DNA from: Sulfurimonas sp. HSL3-2
Lineage (GTDB): Bacteria; Campylobacterota; Campylobacteria; Campylobacterales; Sulfurimonadaceae
NCBI RefSeq assembly: GCF_039645965.1
Contig: NZ_CP147917.1
Span: 248,001 to 312,000, forward strand
Direction: 5' to 3'
DNA length: 64,000 nucleotides
Shown here: in pieces, positions 52,421-61,147 of the stretch
How the letters are laid out: the number at the start of each line of letters is the position of its first letter
Numbering within the stretch: the first letter of the stretch is position 1
Program-made: the position numbers and the translations under genes
The notes under the pieces: model-generated
Database searches by the model: none
Seen by the model: only the letters and a program-made list of their open reading frames with translations
What the model was told of the DNA's origin: nothing

Positions 52421-52488
52421 CATAGTTTATATTAGTGGTATATTAATATTTATTAAATACTTAGATCGGGTGCGGAGTTTTGGTGGTT

Positions 52489-54645
52489 ATGAAAAAGTTT
52501 GTTTGTTGTGTTGTATTGTCTGTTTTGGCCAGTGCTGATGAACCAAAGAATGTAAATGATTTTGAATCATTGCTTGATGAAGTCAGTAATATTGCTACTA
52601 AAAAATCTATTAATGTAGACTATATGCCTTCGGTGGTAACCGTCATCGACGCACAAACATATATGGATGCCGGTATACAAACCGTCTCTCAAGCCTTGGA
52701 TATGCTGCCCGGTTTTCAAGAGCAGGTCAGCAGTATGGGGTATACGATCACTACTGTCCGGGGATTTAAAAATCCAAATGCTTACTTTGCCGACAAAATA
52801 AAGATCTTGGTCGACGGTGTCGCTATTAACAATGAAGTGACGGGGACTACCAGTTTTTATCTCGATTTTCCGCTGCAGCTTGTTGAAAAGATAGAGGTGC
52901 TTAGAGGTCCTGCATCGACGATGTACGGAGGCGGAGCGTTTTACGGAGCTGTCAATATTATTACAAAACTCGGTAACTCTAAAAAAGAGAATCAGATCTA
53001 TCTTGAAGGCGGAAGCTATGGGTATATCACAGCCGGGACAAGCCTTTATACGACAGAAAACGGGTGGAGTATCTTTGCTGACGGGTATGCCGCATCGAAT
53101 GACAAAAGACTTTATTTTCATGCACAGGATCCTGTCGATAACGGATATTCAGACGAAGCGATGAAAGATTATAGTGTAGGATTCAAAGCGACGAATGGAG
53201 GCTGGGAGCTTCTTGCAAGGCTCAAACATGAGACTTCCGGCAACTTTTATAGTTTTGAGGGGGCTTTAGACCCCATTCCGACAAAAGGACAAAACCACTC
53301 TAGCATCTATCTGTTCTCGCAGCTTTCTTACAAGACTTACTTTGATGATTATGAACTTGAGACAAAGATAAACTATTCTCACAGGACAGAAAGCGTGAAT
53401 GCGAATATCGCAAGCATTGCCGAGATCGCCGGGAAATTTTCTGTAGTCGGCATCACAATGACAGATGGATTTTATACGAAGGAAAATCTGCAAGAGGATA
53501 ATTACGGATTTGAATCTACACTGAATCTGCCGGAGATCGCTTCAAATGATATCTTAGTCGGTGTCGGACTGACTTACGATGTTGTTACAGAGGATAATTA
53601 TTTTAGCAGTGTGGAAAATGCGATTGTACAAAGCGGTAATATGGCTGCATTAAAAGCCAACCCGGCATTTGATTATAACAATAACGATGAGCCTGCCTAC
53701 TGGCTTGACCCGACTGCAACGACGGTAGTCCCTAAAGGTATCAGCAGGACAAATATTTACGGATATGCTCAAGATCTTGTCTCGATCACCGATAAGATAG
53801 ACCTTATTCTTGGACTTCGTTTAGACCATTACTCAGATGTTGGATCTACACTCAGCAGAAGAGCAGGTTTTGTCTATAGAGCTAGCGATACGACAACAAT
53901 TAAACTTCTCTACGGTTCTGCATACCGCGCACCTACCTTTACCGAAGCCGATGCACTGGGACATATCAACCTTCGTATGGGAGATCCGAATATCAAACCT
54001 GAAGAGAGTAATACTTATGAAGCGGTTCTTGTATACTCTCCGAATTTTTACAATAAATTTATTCTCAATTTTTATTATACGAAACTTTATAATGTCATAG
54101 ACCTGGAAGAGCTCTATGATACACCTGTCGGATACCAAAATTATCCGGATAGAGAGAGCAAGGGTGTGGAGTTTGAGTATTTCTTTAAAACAGGTATGAA
54201 GCATAATTTCTATTTTAATGCATCTTATACAAATACCGACTATGCGACATCGCCTGACGGGTCTCAGGCAAATCCGGATCCGTCGATAGTCCAGCGTATG
54301 CCCGATATCTCTCCTTTTATGGCAAAAGCTTTGTACATCTATAAACCGACTTCAAAGCTCTCTTTAGGAACGGCATGGAGGTATTTTTCGGCGACTACTC
54401 AAACACGTATGCCATGGGTCGTCAGTAGTGTAGAAGCGGGAGACTATAAAGCTGCTGTGCATGAAGTCCATATTGTTGATGAAACACTCACATACAGATT
54501 TACGCCGCATAGTCAAATACAGGCAACAATAAAAAATCTCTTTAACGCTCAGGTTTTACAACCCTCTTATTATTATGATTCAGCACATGAAGGGATACAG
54601 CGTGAAGGAAGAAATTATCTTATAAAATACATTCATAAGTTTTAG
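52489..54645 (+). CDS. TonB-dependent outer-membrane receptor
   Basis: 718 residues from ATG 52489; a TTG at 52480 is in frame but too near the GGAG site. Signal peptide (KKFVCCVVLSVLASA), a plug domain (about 45-160) with SVVTVIDAQTYMDAGIQTVS, KIKILVDGVAINNE and RGPASTMYGGGAFYGAVNII, then a 22-strand barrel ending with Phe. It imports an iron complex or other scarce nutrient by energy from TonB. The ligand is not identifiable. Divergent from the YfiR-like/GGDEF pair. Confidence 0.92.
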   Translation: MKKFVCCVVLSVLASADEPKNVNDFESLLDEVSNIATKKSINVDYMPSVVTVIDAQTYMDAGIQTVSQALDMLPGFQEQVSSMGYTITTVRGFKNPNAYFADKIKILVDGVAINNEVTGTTSFYLDFPLQLVEKIEVLRGPASTMYGGGAFYGAVNIITKLGNSKKENQIYLEGGSYGYITAGTSLYTTENGWSIFADGYAASNDKRLYFHAQDPVDNGYSDEAMKDYSVGFKATNGGWELLARLKHETSGNFYSFEGALDPIPTKGQNHSSIYLFSQLSYKTYFDDYELETKINYSHRTESVNANIASIAEIAGKFSVVGITMTDGFYTKENLQEDNYGFESTLNLPEIASNDILVGVGLTYDVVTEDNYFSSVENAIVQSGNMAALKANPAFDYNNNDEPAYWLDPTATTVVPKGISRTNIYGYAQDLVSITDKIDLILGLRLDHYSDVGSTLSRRAGFVYRASDTTTIKLLYGSAYRAPTFTEADALGHINLRMGDPNIKPEESNTYEAVLVYSPNFYNKFILNFYYTKLYNVIDLEELYDTPVGYQNYPDRESKGVEFEYFFKTGMKHNFYFNASYTNTDYATSPDGSQANPDPSIVQRMPDISPFMAKALYIYKPTSKLSLGTAWRYFSATTQTRMPWVVSSVEAGDYKAAVHEVHIVDETLTYRFTPHSQIQATIKNLFNAQVLQPSYYYDSAHEGIQREGRNYLIKYIHKF

Positions 54646-54649
54646 ATCT

Positions 54650-56203
54650 TTAGTCCAGATATAAGATCTCCTGATTGATGGTGTTGATTAATCTCTCTCC
54701 GACTTGTATGGAGATGATCCCATGCTTCATCGACTCTTGGATGGAGTCTTTTTGTTTTAAAAGCAATCTTTTCAAAGAGGTCTTAAACTCATAGTTTTTC
54801 ACATTCGGGTCTTTTGCCAGCTCCTCGATGATCTCTTTTGCTTTTTCGATATCTTTTGTATTATGGTCCGATAGAAGCTGATAGACATGAGTCGATATCA
54901 AGGCATCCTTATACATACTTTCAAGTTCCTGAGCCGCACCGTTAATTGCTATAAGTCTGCCTTTTTCAAGCTCATACTCTTCAAGGTTCTTATCTCTTCC
55001 GCCAATGTGAAGGATATTTAGCAGTTTTCCGATAGAGAGACCCTGCACGATCAAAGAGAACCCTACGACGCCGAAGGTCATAATCAAGATGATGTCTCTA
55101 AACTCATAATCTTTAGGGATGGCAAGAGCCAGCGCCATGGCAAGAGCTCCTCTTACACCGCCCCATACAAATACAGTCTGCCATTTAAAATCGATCTTTT
55201 TGTCGATTCTGTTTACGATCTGGGTCAACACAAGTATCGATACTGTTCTGCCGATCAAAACGGAGAGAATGGCTATGATGATATAGTGAAAGTTTGTAAA
55301 GATATTGACGATTCCGACCTCTAATCCGATGATGAAAAATACGACAGAGTTGATGACAAATGCGATGTAATCCCAAAAATCTTTTACGGATACTCTCGTT
55401 GTCGGACTCATCCCTATCTTTGTTCCATATGTACCTACCATAAGACCGGCAGCTATAACAGAGATGACACCGGATGCATGGAAGTACTCGGCGGTTATAT
55501 AGGAAAGATAGGTTAAGATCGTAGTCAGGGTGATCTCTATAAGATGGTCATCTATCAGGGCTGTGATCCTTGAAAAAGTAAGTCCTAAAATGGTACCGAT
55601 CAGTGCTCCTCCAAATGCGACTTCTATGAACTCTTTGAGTCCGTAGATAAAGCTGAAATGACTATGAGATACTATTGCCGATAAGATAATGCCGTACACG
55701 ACGACTGAAACACCGTCGTTTAGTAAGCTTTCACCCTCGATGATCGAAGAAAGTCTTTTTGGCACACCCAGTTGTTTAAATATAGCAAGGACTGAGATGG
55801 GGTCTGTCGAAGAGATAACGGCTCCAAAGAGCAGACAAGCCATTAACGGCATGACACCGTCTGTACTAAAAAGTGAAAATGTACCTTGAAGTAGAAACCC
55901 TGTGACAAAAACAGCGACGATCACTCCAAAAACAGCATATATCAATATAGGTTTGACATTCTCTTTTAGTTCATTGGCATTTAAATTAAAAGCTGCTTCA
56001 AATAGGAGTGGAGGAAGAAGAACATGGAAGATAAGTTCAGGCGTTAAATGGATATCGGGAAAAATATCAAAAAAGCTTAAAATGATCCCGGCAAATATCA
56101 ACGCTATCGTGTATGGCAGTTTGCTGTAGTGTCTGACTCCCATAGCAACGGACACTATGGCCATAAAGAGTAATATTATCTCTATTTCAATTGAAGAGTG
56201 TAT
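54650..56203 (-). CDS. CPA1-family Na+/H+ antiporter, apparent ATA start
   Basis: 517 residues if started at ATA 56203, which follows AAGGAG by 6 bp and gives a normal N-terminus before the first helix. An in-frame TTG at 56248 has no ribosome-binding site, and the first ATG downstream would cut the first helix. CPA1/NhaP motifs: FGAVISSTDPISVLAIF and EGESLLNDGVSVVVYG, with the paired acidic residues. About 12 helices and a soluble C-terminal tail of about 120 residues. Convergent with the TonB receptor gene. Confidence 0.85.
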   Translation of the reverse strand: MHSSIEIEIILLFMAIVSVAMGVRHYSKLPYTIALIFAGIILSFFDIFPDIHLTPELIFHVLLPPLLFEAAFNLNANELKENVKPILIYAVFGVIVAVFVTGFLLQGTFSLFSTDGVMPLMACLLFGAVISSTDPISVLAIFKQLGVPKRLSSIIEGESLLNDGVSVVVYGIILSAIVSHSHFSFIYGLKEFIEVAFGGALIGTILGLTFSRITALIDDHLIEITLTTILTYLSYITAEYFHASGVISVIAAGLMVGTYGTKIGMSPTTRVSVKDFWDYIAFVINSVVFFIIGLEVGIVNIFTNFHYIIIAILSVLIGRTVSILVLTQIVNRIDKKIDFKWQTVFVWGGVRGALAMALALAIPKDYEFRDIILIMTFGVVGFSLIVQGLSIGKLLNILHIGGRDKNLEEYELEKGRLIAINGAAQELESMYKDALISTHVYQLLSDHNTKDIEKAKEIIEELAKDPNVKNYEFKTSLKRLLLKQKDSIQESMKHGIISIQVGERLINTINQEILYLD

Positions 56204-56254
56204 GATAAACTCCTTCTTGCGTTGTTGATAATTATATCTTAAATTCAATACATC

Positions 56255-57235
56255 TTATGTGATAGAGATCAATCCTCGTTTGAGATAATCGTTATTGAAT
56301 TTATTTTTCATGGATGGATCCTGCATCATGATCTTGAGCGCTTCAAATGTACCGTATCTCTTTCTATAAGGTCTATCCGTCGTTAATGCATCAAACACAT
56401 CGCAGATAGCTATAATTGCACCGAAATCGCTGATTTCATATTGTTTCAAGCCATTTGGGTATCCGCTTCCGTCAAATCTCTCTTGATGATGTTTAACAGC
56501 ATCTATTATCAAAGTGTCATTGATATTGTTTTCTCTTAAAATCTGCAGACTATGCTCGACGCGTTTATATATCTGTTCCAACTCCTCTTTATTAAGTTCA
56601 GAGCTTTTATCGATAATATAAGTAACGCGTTTTTTCCCAATATCATGTAGAAGTGCCGCTTGCCCCAGTTTTAAAAGTTGCTCATCATTTAAGTTGAGGA
56701 TATATCCAAGATGAAGAGCATACACCGTGACATTGAGTGAGTGTACGGGAAGTTTATGGTCATTATGCATCATAGGCATAATATTTTTTAAGTAACTGTT
56801 ATTGTTTCTGAATAAAAAAATGATCGATTCTATGATAGATACGGTACATAATTGATCTATTTTATTGTCTTTGTTATCTAAATAGTCGGCAAAAAGCTTC
56901 TGCACTGCATCATAAAGGAGCTGAAGTGTTTTAGCAGAGTCTTTTTTATCACGTTTAATACGGATAAGCAGTGTCTTGCAATTGACCTTTTTTATATTAT
57001 CGCTAATATGTGTATGTTTTTTGGCTTTATTCAATACGTATAAGGTGCTGTGTGTCTGTAAAGCCGTATATAGTTTTTGAGTAAGAACAGTTCCGGCTTC
57101 TATGATTATGATATATTTGTCGGATCTTTTTATATATATGTCATCAGAAACCGTGTCGCCAACCTGCAAACCGCTTGCATCGAACAGACTATATGATTCA
57201 TCGGCAAAATCTTCGGTGATCTCGATTATTTTCAT
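56255..57235 (-). CDS. HD-GYP domain protein (c-di-GMP phosphodiesterase-like)
   Basis: 326 residues from ATG 57235; a TTG at 57244 is also in frame, and neither has a clear ribosome-binding site. The first 110 residues are an uncharacterised domain (TVSDDIYIKRSDKYIIIIEA). The HD-GYP part has HDIGK and HHQERFDGSGYPNG, so catalytic residues are intact. It should hydrolyse c-di-GMP. The following antiporter gene is in the same frame after the TAA stop. Confidence 0.88.
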   Translation of the reverse strand: MKIIEITEDFADESYSLFDASGLQVGDTVSDDIYIKRSDKYIIIIEAGTVLTQKLYTALQTHSTLYVLNKAKKHTHISDNIKKVNCKTLLIRIKRDKKDSAKTLQLLYDAVQKLFADYLDNKDNKIDQLCTVSIIESIIFLFRNNNSYLKNIMPMMHNDHKLPVHSLNVTVYALHLGYILNLNDEQLLKLGQAALLHDIGKKRVTYIIDKSSELNKEELEQIYKRVEHSLQILRENNINDTLIIDAVKHHQERFDGSGYPNGLKQYEISDFGAIIAICDVFDALTTDRPYRKRYGTFEALKIMMQDPSMKNKFNNDYLKRGLISIT

Positions 57236-57461
57236 TGTAGGCAACTCGGATCAGTCAATAATTGTATATTTTTAAAAATTTTTGTCATGTTGAAAATTTG
57301 TTTATTCCTTGATGAATCTTATCGTTATTTAGTAAAGATATAATTATATCCAATTGATAATGTCGGTACTATAAATATCTTCTAACAATTAAATTTTTTA
57401 TTTTGTGATAGAATTATACAAATAGATGAGTGTCGTCTAAAAATTATTGTTAGGTTCGTTT

Positions 57462-57689
57462 ATGGAAGAAGTATCGATGTTAGATAAGTTGGATTCAAAG
57501 GTTTCTGAGATGATACATCAGTATCACAATTTAAAAGGTGAGAACGAGATGTTGAGAAATGAGTTGATGACGTTAAAAGCTGAGCGTGAGATAAAAGATC
57601 AAGAGATAGAGAGACTTGCTCAGGAAAATGCTAATAAAGATATGGAAATAGAAGAGATCGTAAATAAAATCGAAAGTATATTAAGTTAA
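57462..57689 (+). CDS. Small coiled-coil protein, ZapB-like
   Basis: 75 residues from the ATG at 57462 (an ATG at 57477 is also possible). The whole chain is a heptad-rich coiled coil (YHNLKGENEMLRNELMTLKA). A ZapA-like protein follows after 6 bp, which is the basis for linking it to the division ring, since ZapB binds ZapA in other bacteria. Sequence alone cannot show homology for such a simple coil. Confidence 0.6.
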   Translation: MEEVSMLDKLDSKVSEMIHQYHNLKGENEMLRNELMTLKAEREIKDQEIERLAQENANKDMEIEEIVNKIESILS

Positions 57690-57695
57690 TAGCCT

Positions 57696-57911
57696 ATGAG
57701 TAAAAAAATATCTATAACCATCGGCGGCAAGCGTTTTGACCTTAATATAGACGATCAGTTCGCTCCGTTTTTGCATAAGCAGATGTCAGTGGATCTAAAT
57801 GTCGACGGCAATAATGAAGTAAAAAAGATCTTAGAAGCTTATGTCAGAAAAACGTATGAACTATACACGGCGGAACATAAGGTAGAAGAGATTTTAAAAA
57901 AATTTGACTAA
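57696..57911 (+). CDS. zapA: Cell division protein ZapA-like
   Basis: 71 residues. It begins SKKISITIGGKRFDLNID, the short beta-alpha start of ZapA, and ends in a helix (AYVRKTYELYTAEHKVEEIL). ZapA stabilises FtsZ filaments at mid-cell. Shorter than E. coli ZapA (about 109), as in other Campylobacterota I know of. Co-transcribed with the coiled-coil gene upstream. Confidence 0.72.
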   Translation: MSKKISITIGGKRFDLNIDDQFAPFLHKQMSVDLNVDGNNEVKKILEAYVRKTYELYTAEHKVEEILKKFD

Positions 57912-57964
57912 TTTATATTATTATAAGCTTTTTTATATATAATTTCGTTCTCTTTAATATACGT

Positions 57965-58041
57965 GCGTCCATAGCTCAGCTGGATAGAGCACCGGTTTGC
58001 GGTACCGGCGGTCAGAGGTTCGAATCCTCTTGGGCGTACCA
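57965..58041 (+). tRNA. tRNA-Arg (anticodon GCG)
   Basis: 77 bases including an encoded CCA. Acceptor GCGTCCA/TGGGCGT (with two G-T pairs), D-arm GCTC/GAGC, anticodon stem CCGGT/ACCGG with loop TTGCGGT so that positions 57999-58001 read GCG, variable CGGTC, T-arm AGAGG/CCTCT with TTCGAAT. It reads CGC and CGT. Confidence 0.93.
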
Positions 58042-58174
58042 TTCTTTTATAAAAATCCCCTAAAATATGCTACTTTATGCTAATATATCATCACAAAAAG
58101 TTTATAAGTTATTCAAATATGAATAAAAATAAATTGGAAAGATATACGTATAAATAATTTATTGCGAGAAAAAT

Positions 58175-58666
58175 ATGAATTTAAGAAAGATATTAATAAG
58201 CTTGATGTTTATTCTATCGTTTGCTCTGCTGGTTATAGTACTGATTAAACTCTCTTTAGAATCTGATTTTGCAAAAGTAAGTACTAAAAAGCTTCACGGC
58301 GATGACAGCGGTTATAAAATGAAGACAAAATACTATAAAGAGTTTTATTACTCAACCGGTTTCAAGAGAAATCCAAGTAATGAAAATATGGTGTCGCTAG
58401 GGCATTTTACTGTAAACATTAATGATAATATGAGACATAGTAAGCTTCTTGTAAAGGTTTCTATTGAAGCAGAAGACGATGCAATCGATGAAATCATGAA
58501 AAGACAATCCGTCATTAGAAATGATGTTATCGATAGTATTTTGGATATAAAATCTTCAGGTGTCGATCAAGAACGTCTATCAATAGAGATCAAGAAAAAT
58601 CTTAATAAAAGACTCAAGGGAGATGTCGTAAAAAACGTTTACTTTGAGAAGTTTATAGTTCAGTAG
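58175..58666 (+). CDS. FliL-like membrane protein
   Basis: 163 residues. One helix (about 8-27), then a periplasmic part with VSLGHFTVNINDNMRHSKLL and the end KGDVVKNVYFEKFIVQ, which is the FliL pattern. FliL supports flagellar stators. It is away from flagellar genes and weakly conserved, so it may be a second FliL or an unrelated single-pass protein. Transcription probably ends at the strong hairpin downstream. Confidence 0.68.
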   Translation: MNLRKILISLMFILSFALLVIVLIKLSLESDFAKVSTKKLHGDDSGYKMKTKYYKEFYYSTGFKRNPSNENMVSLGHFTVNINDNMRHSKLLVKVSIEAEDDAIDEIMKRQSVIRNDVIDSILDIKSSGVDQERLSIEIKKNLNKRLKGDVVKNVYFEKFIVQ

Positions 58667-58695
58667 TAGATCTTTGTACGCAGATCTATGGGAAA

Positions 58696-58725
58696 GTACC
58701 AAGAGGTTTGGAACCCTCTTGGTAC
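58696..58725. terminator. Two-way hairpin between FliL-like and cysteine-rich genes
   Basis: GTACCAAGAGG and CCTCTTGGTAC, a perfect 11 bp stem with an 8-base loop, between convergent genes. No long T-run. Confidence 0.65.
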
Positions 58726-58739
58726 GTATGGAGTCTTAA

Positions 58740-59090
58740 CTATTTTCGTATTGAGTTTTTATAGTCTTCGCTAAGCTTTAGATTTTCACAAGGTTTTACA
58801 AGACCATAGAGTTCCATCTCTGTTCCGCCAACATGACAAAGTGTTTTTCCCGTTTTATCTAAAAACACGAATAGTTCGCTGTTATGATTCTCTTTTTTGA
58901 TATGCGGTGAATAGATCACGTAAGCTGCATCGTTTAAAAAACATATTTTCTCACACTCTTTTTGGTACTTTTCACAGCTTTTATCTACACTGCGGATAGC
59001 TAAAAAATCATCCTGTAAAGCTTCCTTGAGTACCGGTGCTAAGTTTGGCAGCTCGTTGTCAATATTATCATATTTGTCAATTGTTTTCAT
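58740..59090 (-). CDS. Small cysteine-rich protein, paralogue B, function unknown
   Basis: 116 residues, paralogue of 40877-41260 throughout (see that entry). Cysteines at equivalent places; it lacks only the His/Pro-rich tail. AAGGAG precedes the ATG. No neighbour suggests a role. The pattern of several Cys plus one or two His could bind a metal. Confidence 0.72.
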   Translation of the reverse strand: MKTIDKYDNIDNELPNLAPVLKEALQDDFLAIRSVDKSCEKYQKECEKICFLNDAAYVIYSPHIKKENHNSELFVFLDKTGKTLCHVGGTEMELYGLVKPCENLKLSEDYKNSIRK

Positions 59091-59190
59091 CTATGCTCCT
59101 TTTATCTACTATTTTATCTTGTATTGAGATAATAATGCAATAGATATCATAAAGCTCTTAGCTTTTTTTATTAATATGAGTTGTTAACGA

Positions 59191-59225
59191 CCTCTTTTCA
59201 TTAGAACTGTTAATGGAAAAAGAGG
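59191..59225 (-). terminator. Hairpin after the Memo-like gene
   Basis: CCTCTTTTCATTA pairs with TAATGGAAAAAGAGG (one bulge) on either strand, 27 bp beyond the stop of the Memo-like gene. Transcript read on the minus strand would pass CCTCTTTTTCC and close the stem. Confidence 0.5.
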
Positions 59226-59251
59226 AGCATCGGTTACATAAGATATCAACG

Positions 59252-60040
59252 CTATCTATAAAAACATGAACTTAGATAGCCAACGACTCTATTTTCATCT
59301 CCGCTGGCATCGGCACTTGTTCTATAGTCCAGTATCTTTACATGTAAGCCTGCTCTTTTTGCACTGATCATCATCGCTTCAACACCTATGATCCCGCAGG
59401 CTTCACATCCTTCATGCAATTCTCTTAGATCAAGTTTTTTAATCGCATCGATACATATACTGTCAAGCTGGTTTGCCGTATTTAAGTCATAAAAATGGCT
59501 TAGATCGGTGCTGATTATGATTCCGGTATCATCTTTGGTCAATAGATAGTCGATAATATCCGAGATATGCTCGGCATCTGCCATACCGTAGACTATCTCT
59601 ACGATCTTAACATCACCAAGATAGTGTTTGATAAATGGAAATTGGACTTCAGTACTGTGTTCGTGATGTGCATCGGGGTAACAGCTCAGAGCGAACTTTT
59701 CTTTTAGGTCATGGAAGAGTTCACTGGAAGCTTGTATCTCTCCAAGAGGGGTCTGATATGTCTCAAATTCGCATAGACTCGCTCCGTGAAAGGAGACACG
59801 ATGTGACGGCCCGATCACGACAAAGTTCTTGATCCCGCTTTTTTTTAAGACTCTAAATGCGACATTGGCGCTAAATCCGGAATATATATATCCGGCGTGC
59901 GGGACAATGACTGCTTTTGCTTTTATATCAGGCAGTTTAAAGTTCTCGTCATATACTGTTGTGAAATGGTTAAAGTATCTCAGTATCTCATCTGAACTGT
60001 TTGGATAAAATGTTCCTGCAACACTTGTCTCTCTTTTCAT
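59252..60040 (-). CDS. MEMO1/MemoB-family protein (AmmeMemoRadiSam system)
   Basis: 262 residues from the ATG at 60040, which is 7 bp after AGGAG; an ATG at 60046 is too near. It begins KRETSVAGTFYPNSSDEI, then KAVIVPHAGYIYSGFSANVAF, VIGPSHRVSFHGA and STDLSHFYDLN, the family's His/Asp metal-site segments. MEMO1 proteins resemble non-heme iron dioxygenases. They occur with AMMECR1 and a radical SAM protein in an enigmatic system; the radical SAM gene is not adjacent. Confidence 0.88.
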   Translation of the reverse strand: MKRETSVAGTFYPNSSDEILRYFNHFTTVYDENFKLPDIKAKAVIVPHAGYIYSGFSANVAFRVLKKSGIKNFVVIGPSHRVSFHGASLCEFETYQTPLGEIQASSELFHDLKEKFALSCYPDAHHEHSTEVQFPFIKHYLGDVKIVEIVYGMADAEHISDIIDYLLTKDDTGIIISTDLSHFYDLNTANQLDSICIDAIKKLDLRELHEGCEACGIIGVEAMMISAKRAGLHVKILDYRTSADASGDENRVVGYLSSCFYR

Positions 60041-60095
60041 GACCATTCTCCTTTATTTCATATCCGCATTTGATAGATCTATCGAGTTATCATCT

Positions 60096-60668
60096 TTATA
60101 ATGGTTGTATATCATCGAATCTTTCCTCTATAGCATCGACAGTATAGTAGTAGATAGTCGGATGCTCGTTGTAGATAGAGGGATTTGCACCTGCTTTGTA
60201 GCTTAAGTGTTCTAAAAACTGTTCAGGAGATGGAAGCTGTTCCCAGACTTGAGGTAAGAATGTTCCCTGATAGATGCCGTGTTTGAGTATCAAACCGTCG
60301 ACTTCCGGTCTTATCTTTTCTACAAGGTCATCATAGTCATAATACTCCAATATCGTAGGTGTACTTAACAATGAAACCTCTAGATCAAGATGAGAAAGGT
60401 CCTCTACATGTAAAGCTGAGAATCTTGGATCATTGAATCCTGCAGAAACCGCATTGCCCAATATGTCATCAATCAAAGGTCTATGCGCGATTATGGAACC
60501 TATACATCCTCGCAGATGATGATCATAGTTTAATGTTACGAAAGTTGCTCCATCTTCTGCTAAGTAAGGGTATTTTTTAATAAGGCTCTCTCTATCGATC
60601 TGATATTTAGGGTCAAACCTGTTAAGGATCGCCGTTTTGGCAATACGGAGCAAAATAGTATCAAGCAT
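60096..60668 (-). CDS. AMMECR1-domain protein (AmmeMemoRadiSam system)
   Basis: 190 residues from ATG 60668, directly after AAGGAGAA; the longer frame to 60710 lacks a site. The signature LRGCIGSI is present after FVTLNYDHH, with GFNDPRFSALHVEDL and LLLKHG-like GLILKHGIYQGTFLPQVWEQ. The molecular function is not known; it pairs with the MEMO gene 55 bp downstream. TACATGTA occurs at 60405. Confidence 0.9.
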   Translation of the reverse strand: MLDTILLRIAKTAILNRFDPKYQIDRESLIKKYPYLAEDGATFVTLNYDHHLRGCIGSIIAHRPLIDDILGNAVSAGFNDPRFSALHVEDLSHLDLEVSLLSTPTILEYYDYDDLVEKIRPEVDGLILKHGIYQGTFLPQVWEQLPSPEQFLEHLSYKAGANPSIYNEHPTIYYYTVDAIEERFDDIQPL

Positions 60669-60765
60669 GAAATTCTCCTTAAAAAAAGGTGCTATTTCAT
60701 TATATAACAAATTTGAGTTTTAAAAGTTTAAAAAAAAGTCTTAATTGGGTGGAAGTAAAAGGAGT

Positions 60766-60786
60766 AGGCACAAAAGATTTGTGCCT
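60766..60786 (-). terminator. Terminator after glnK
   Basis: AGGCACAAA, a 3-base loop, TTTGTGCCT: a 9 bp stem. On the minus strand it is followed by ACTCCTTTTAC. It lies 8 bp beyond the glnK stop at 60794. Confidence 0.6.
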
Positions 60787-60793
60787 AAGGGGA

Positions 60794-61132
<339 letters not shown>

Positions 61133-61147
61133 CTAAATATCCTTCTA

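Noticed and set aside
57965-58041. tRNA-Arg as an integration site
   Set aside because: No integrase and no second copy of its 3' end within the window.
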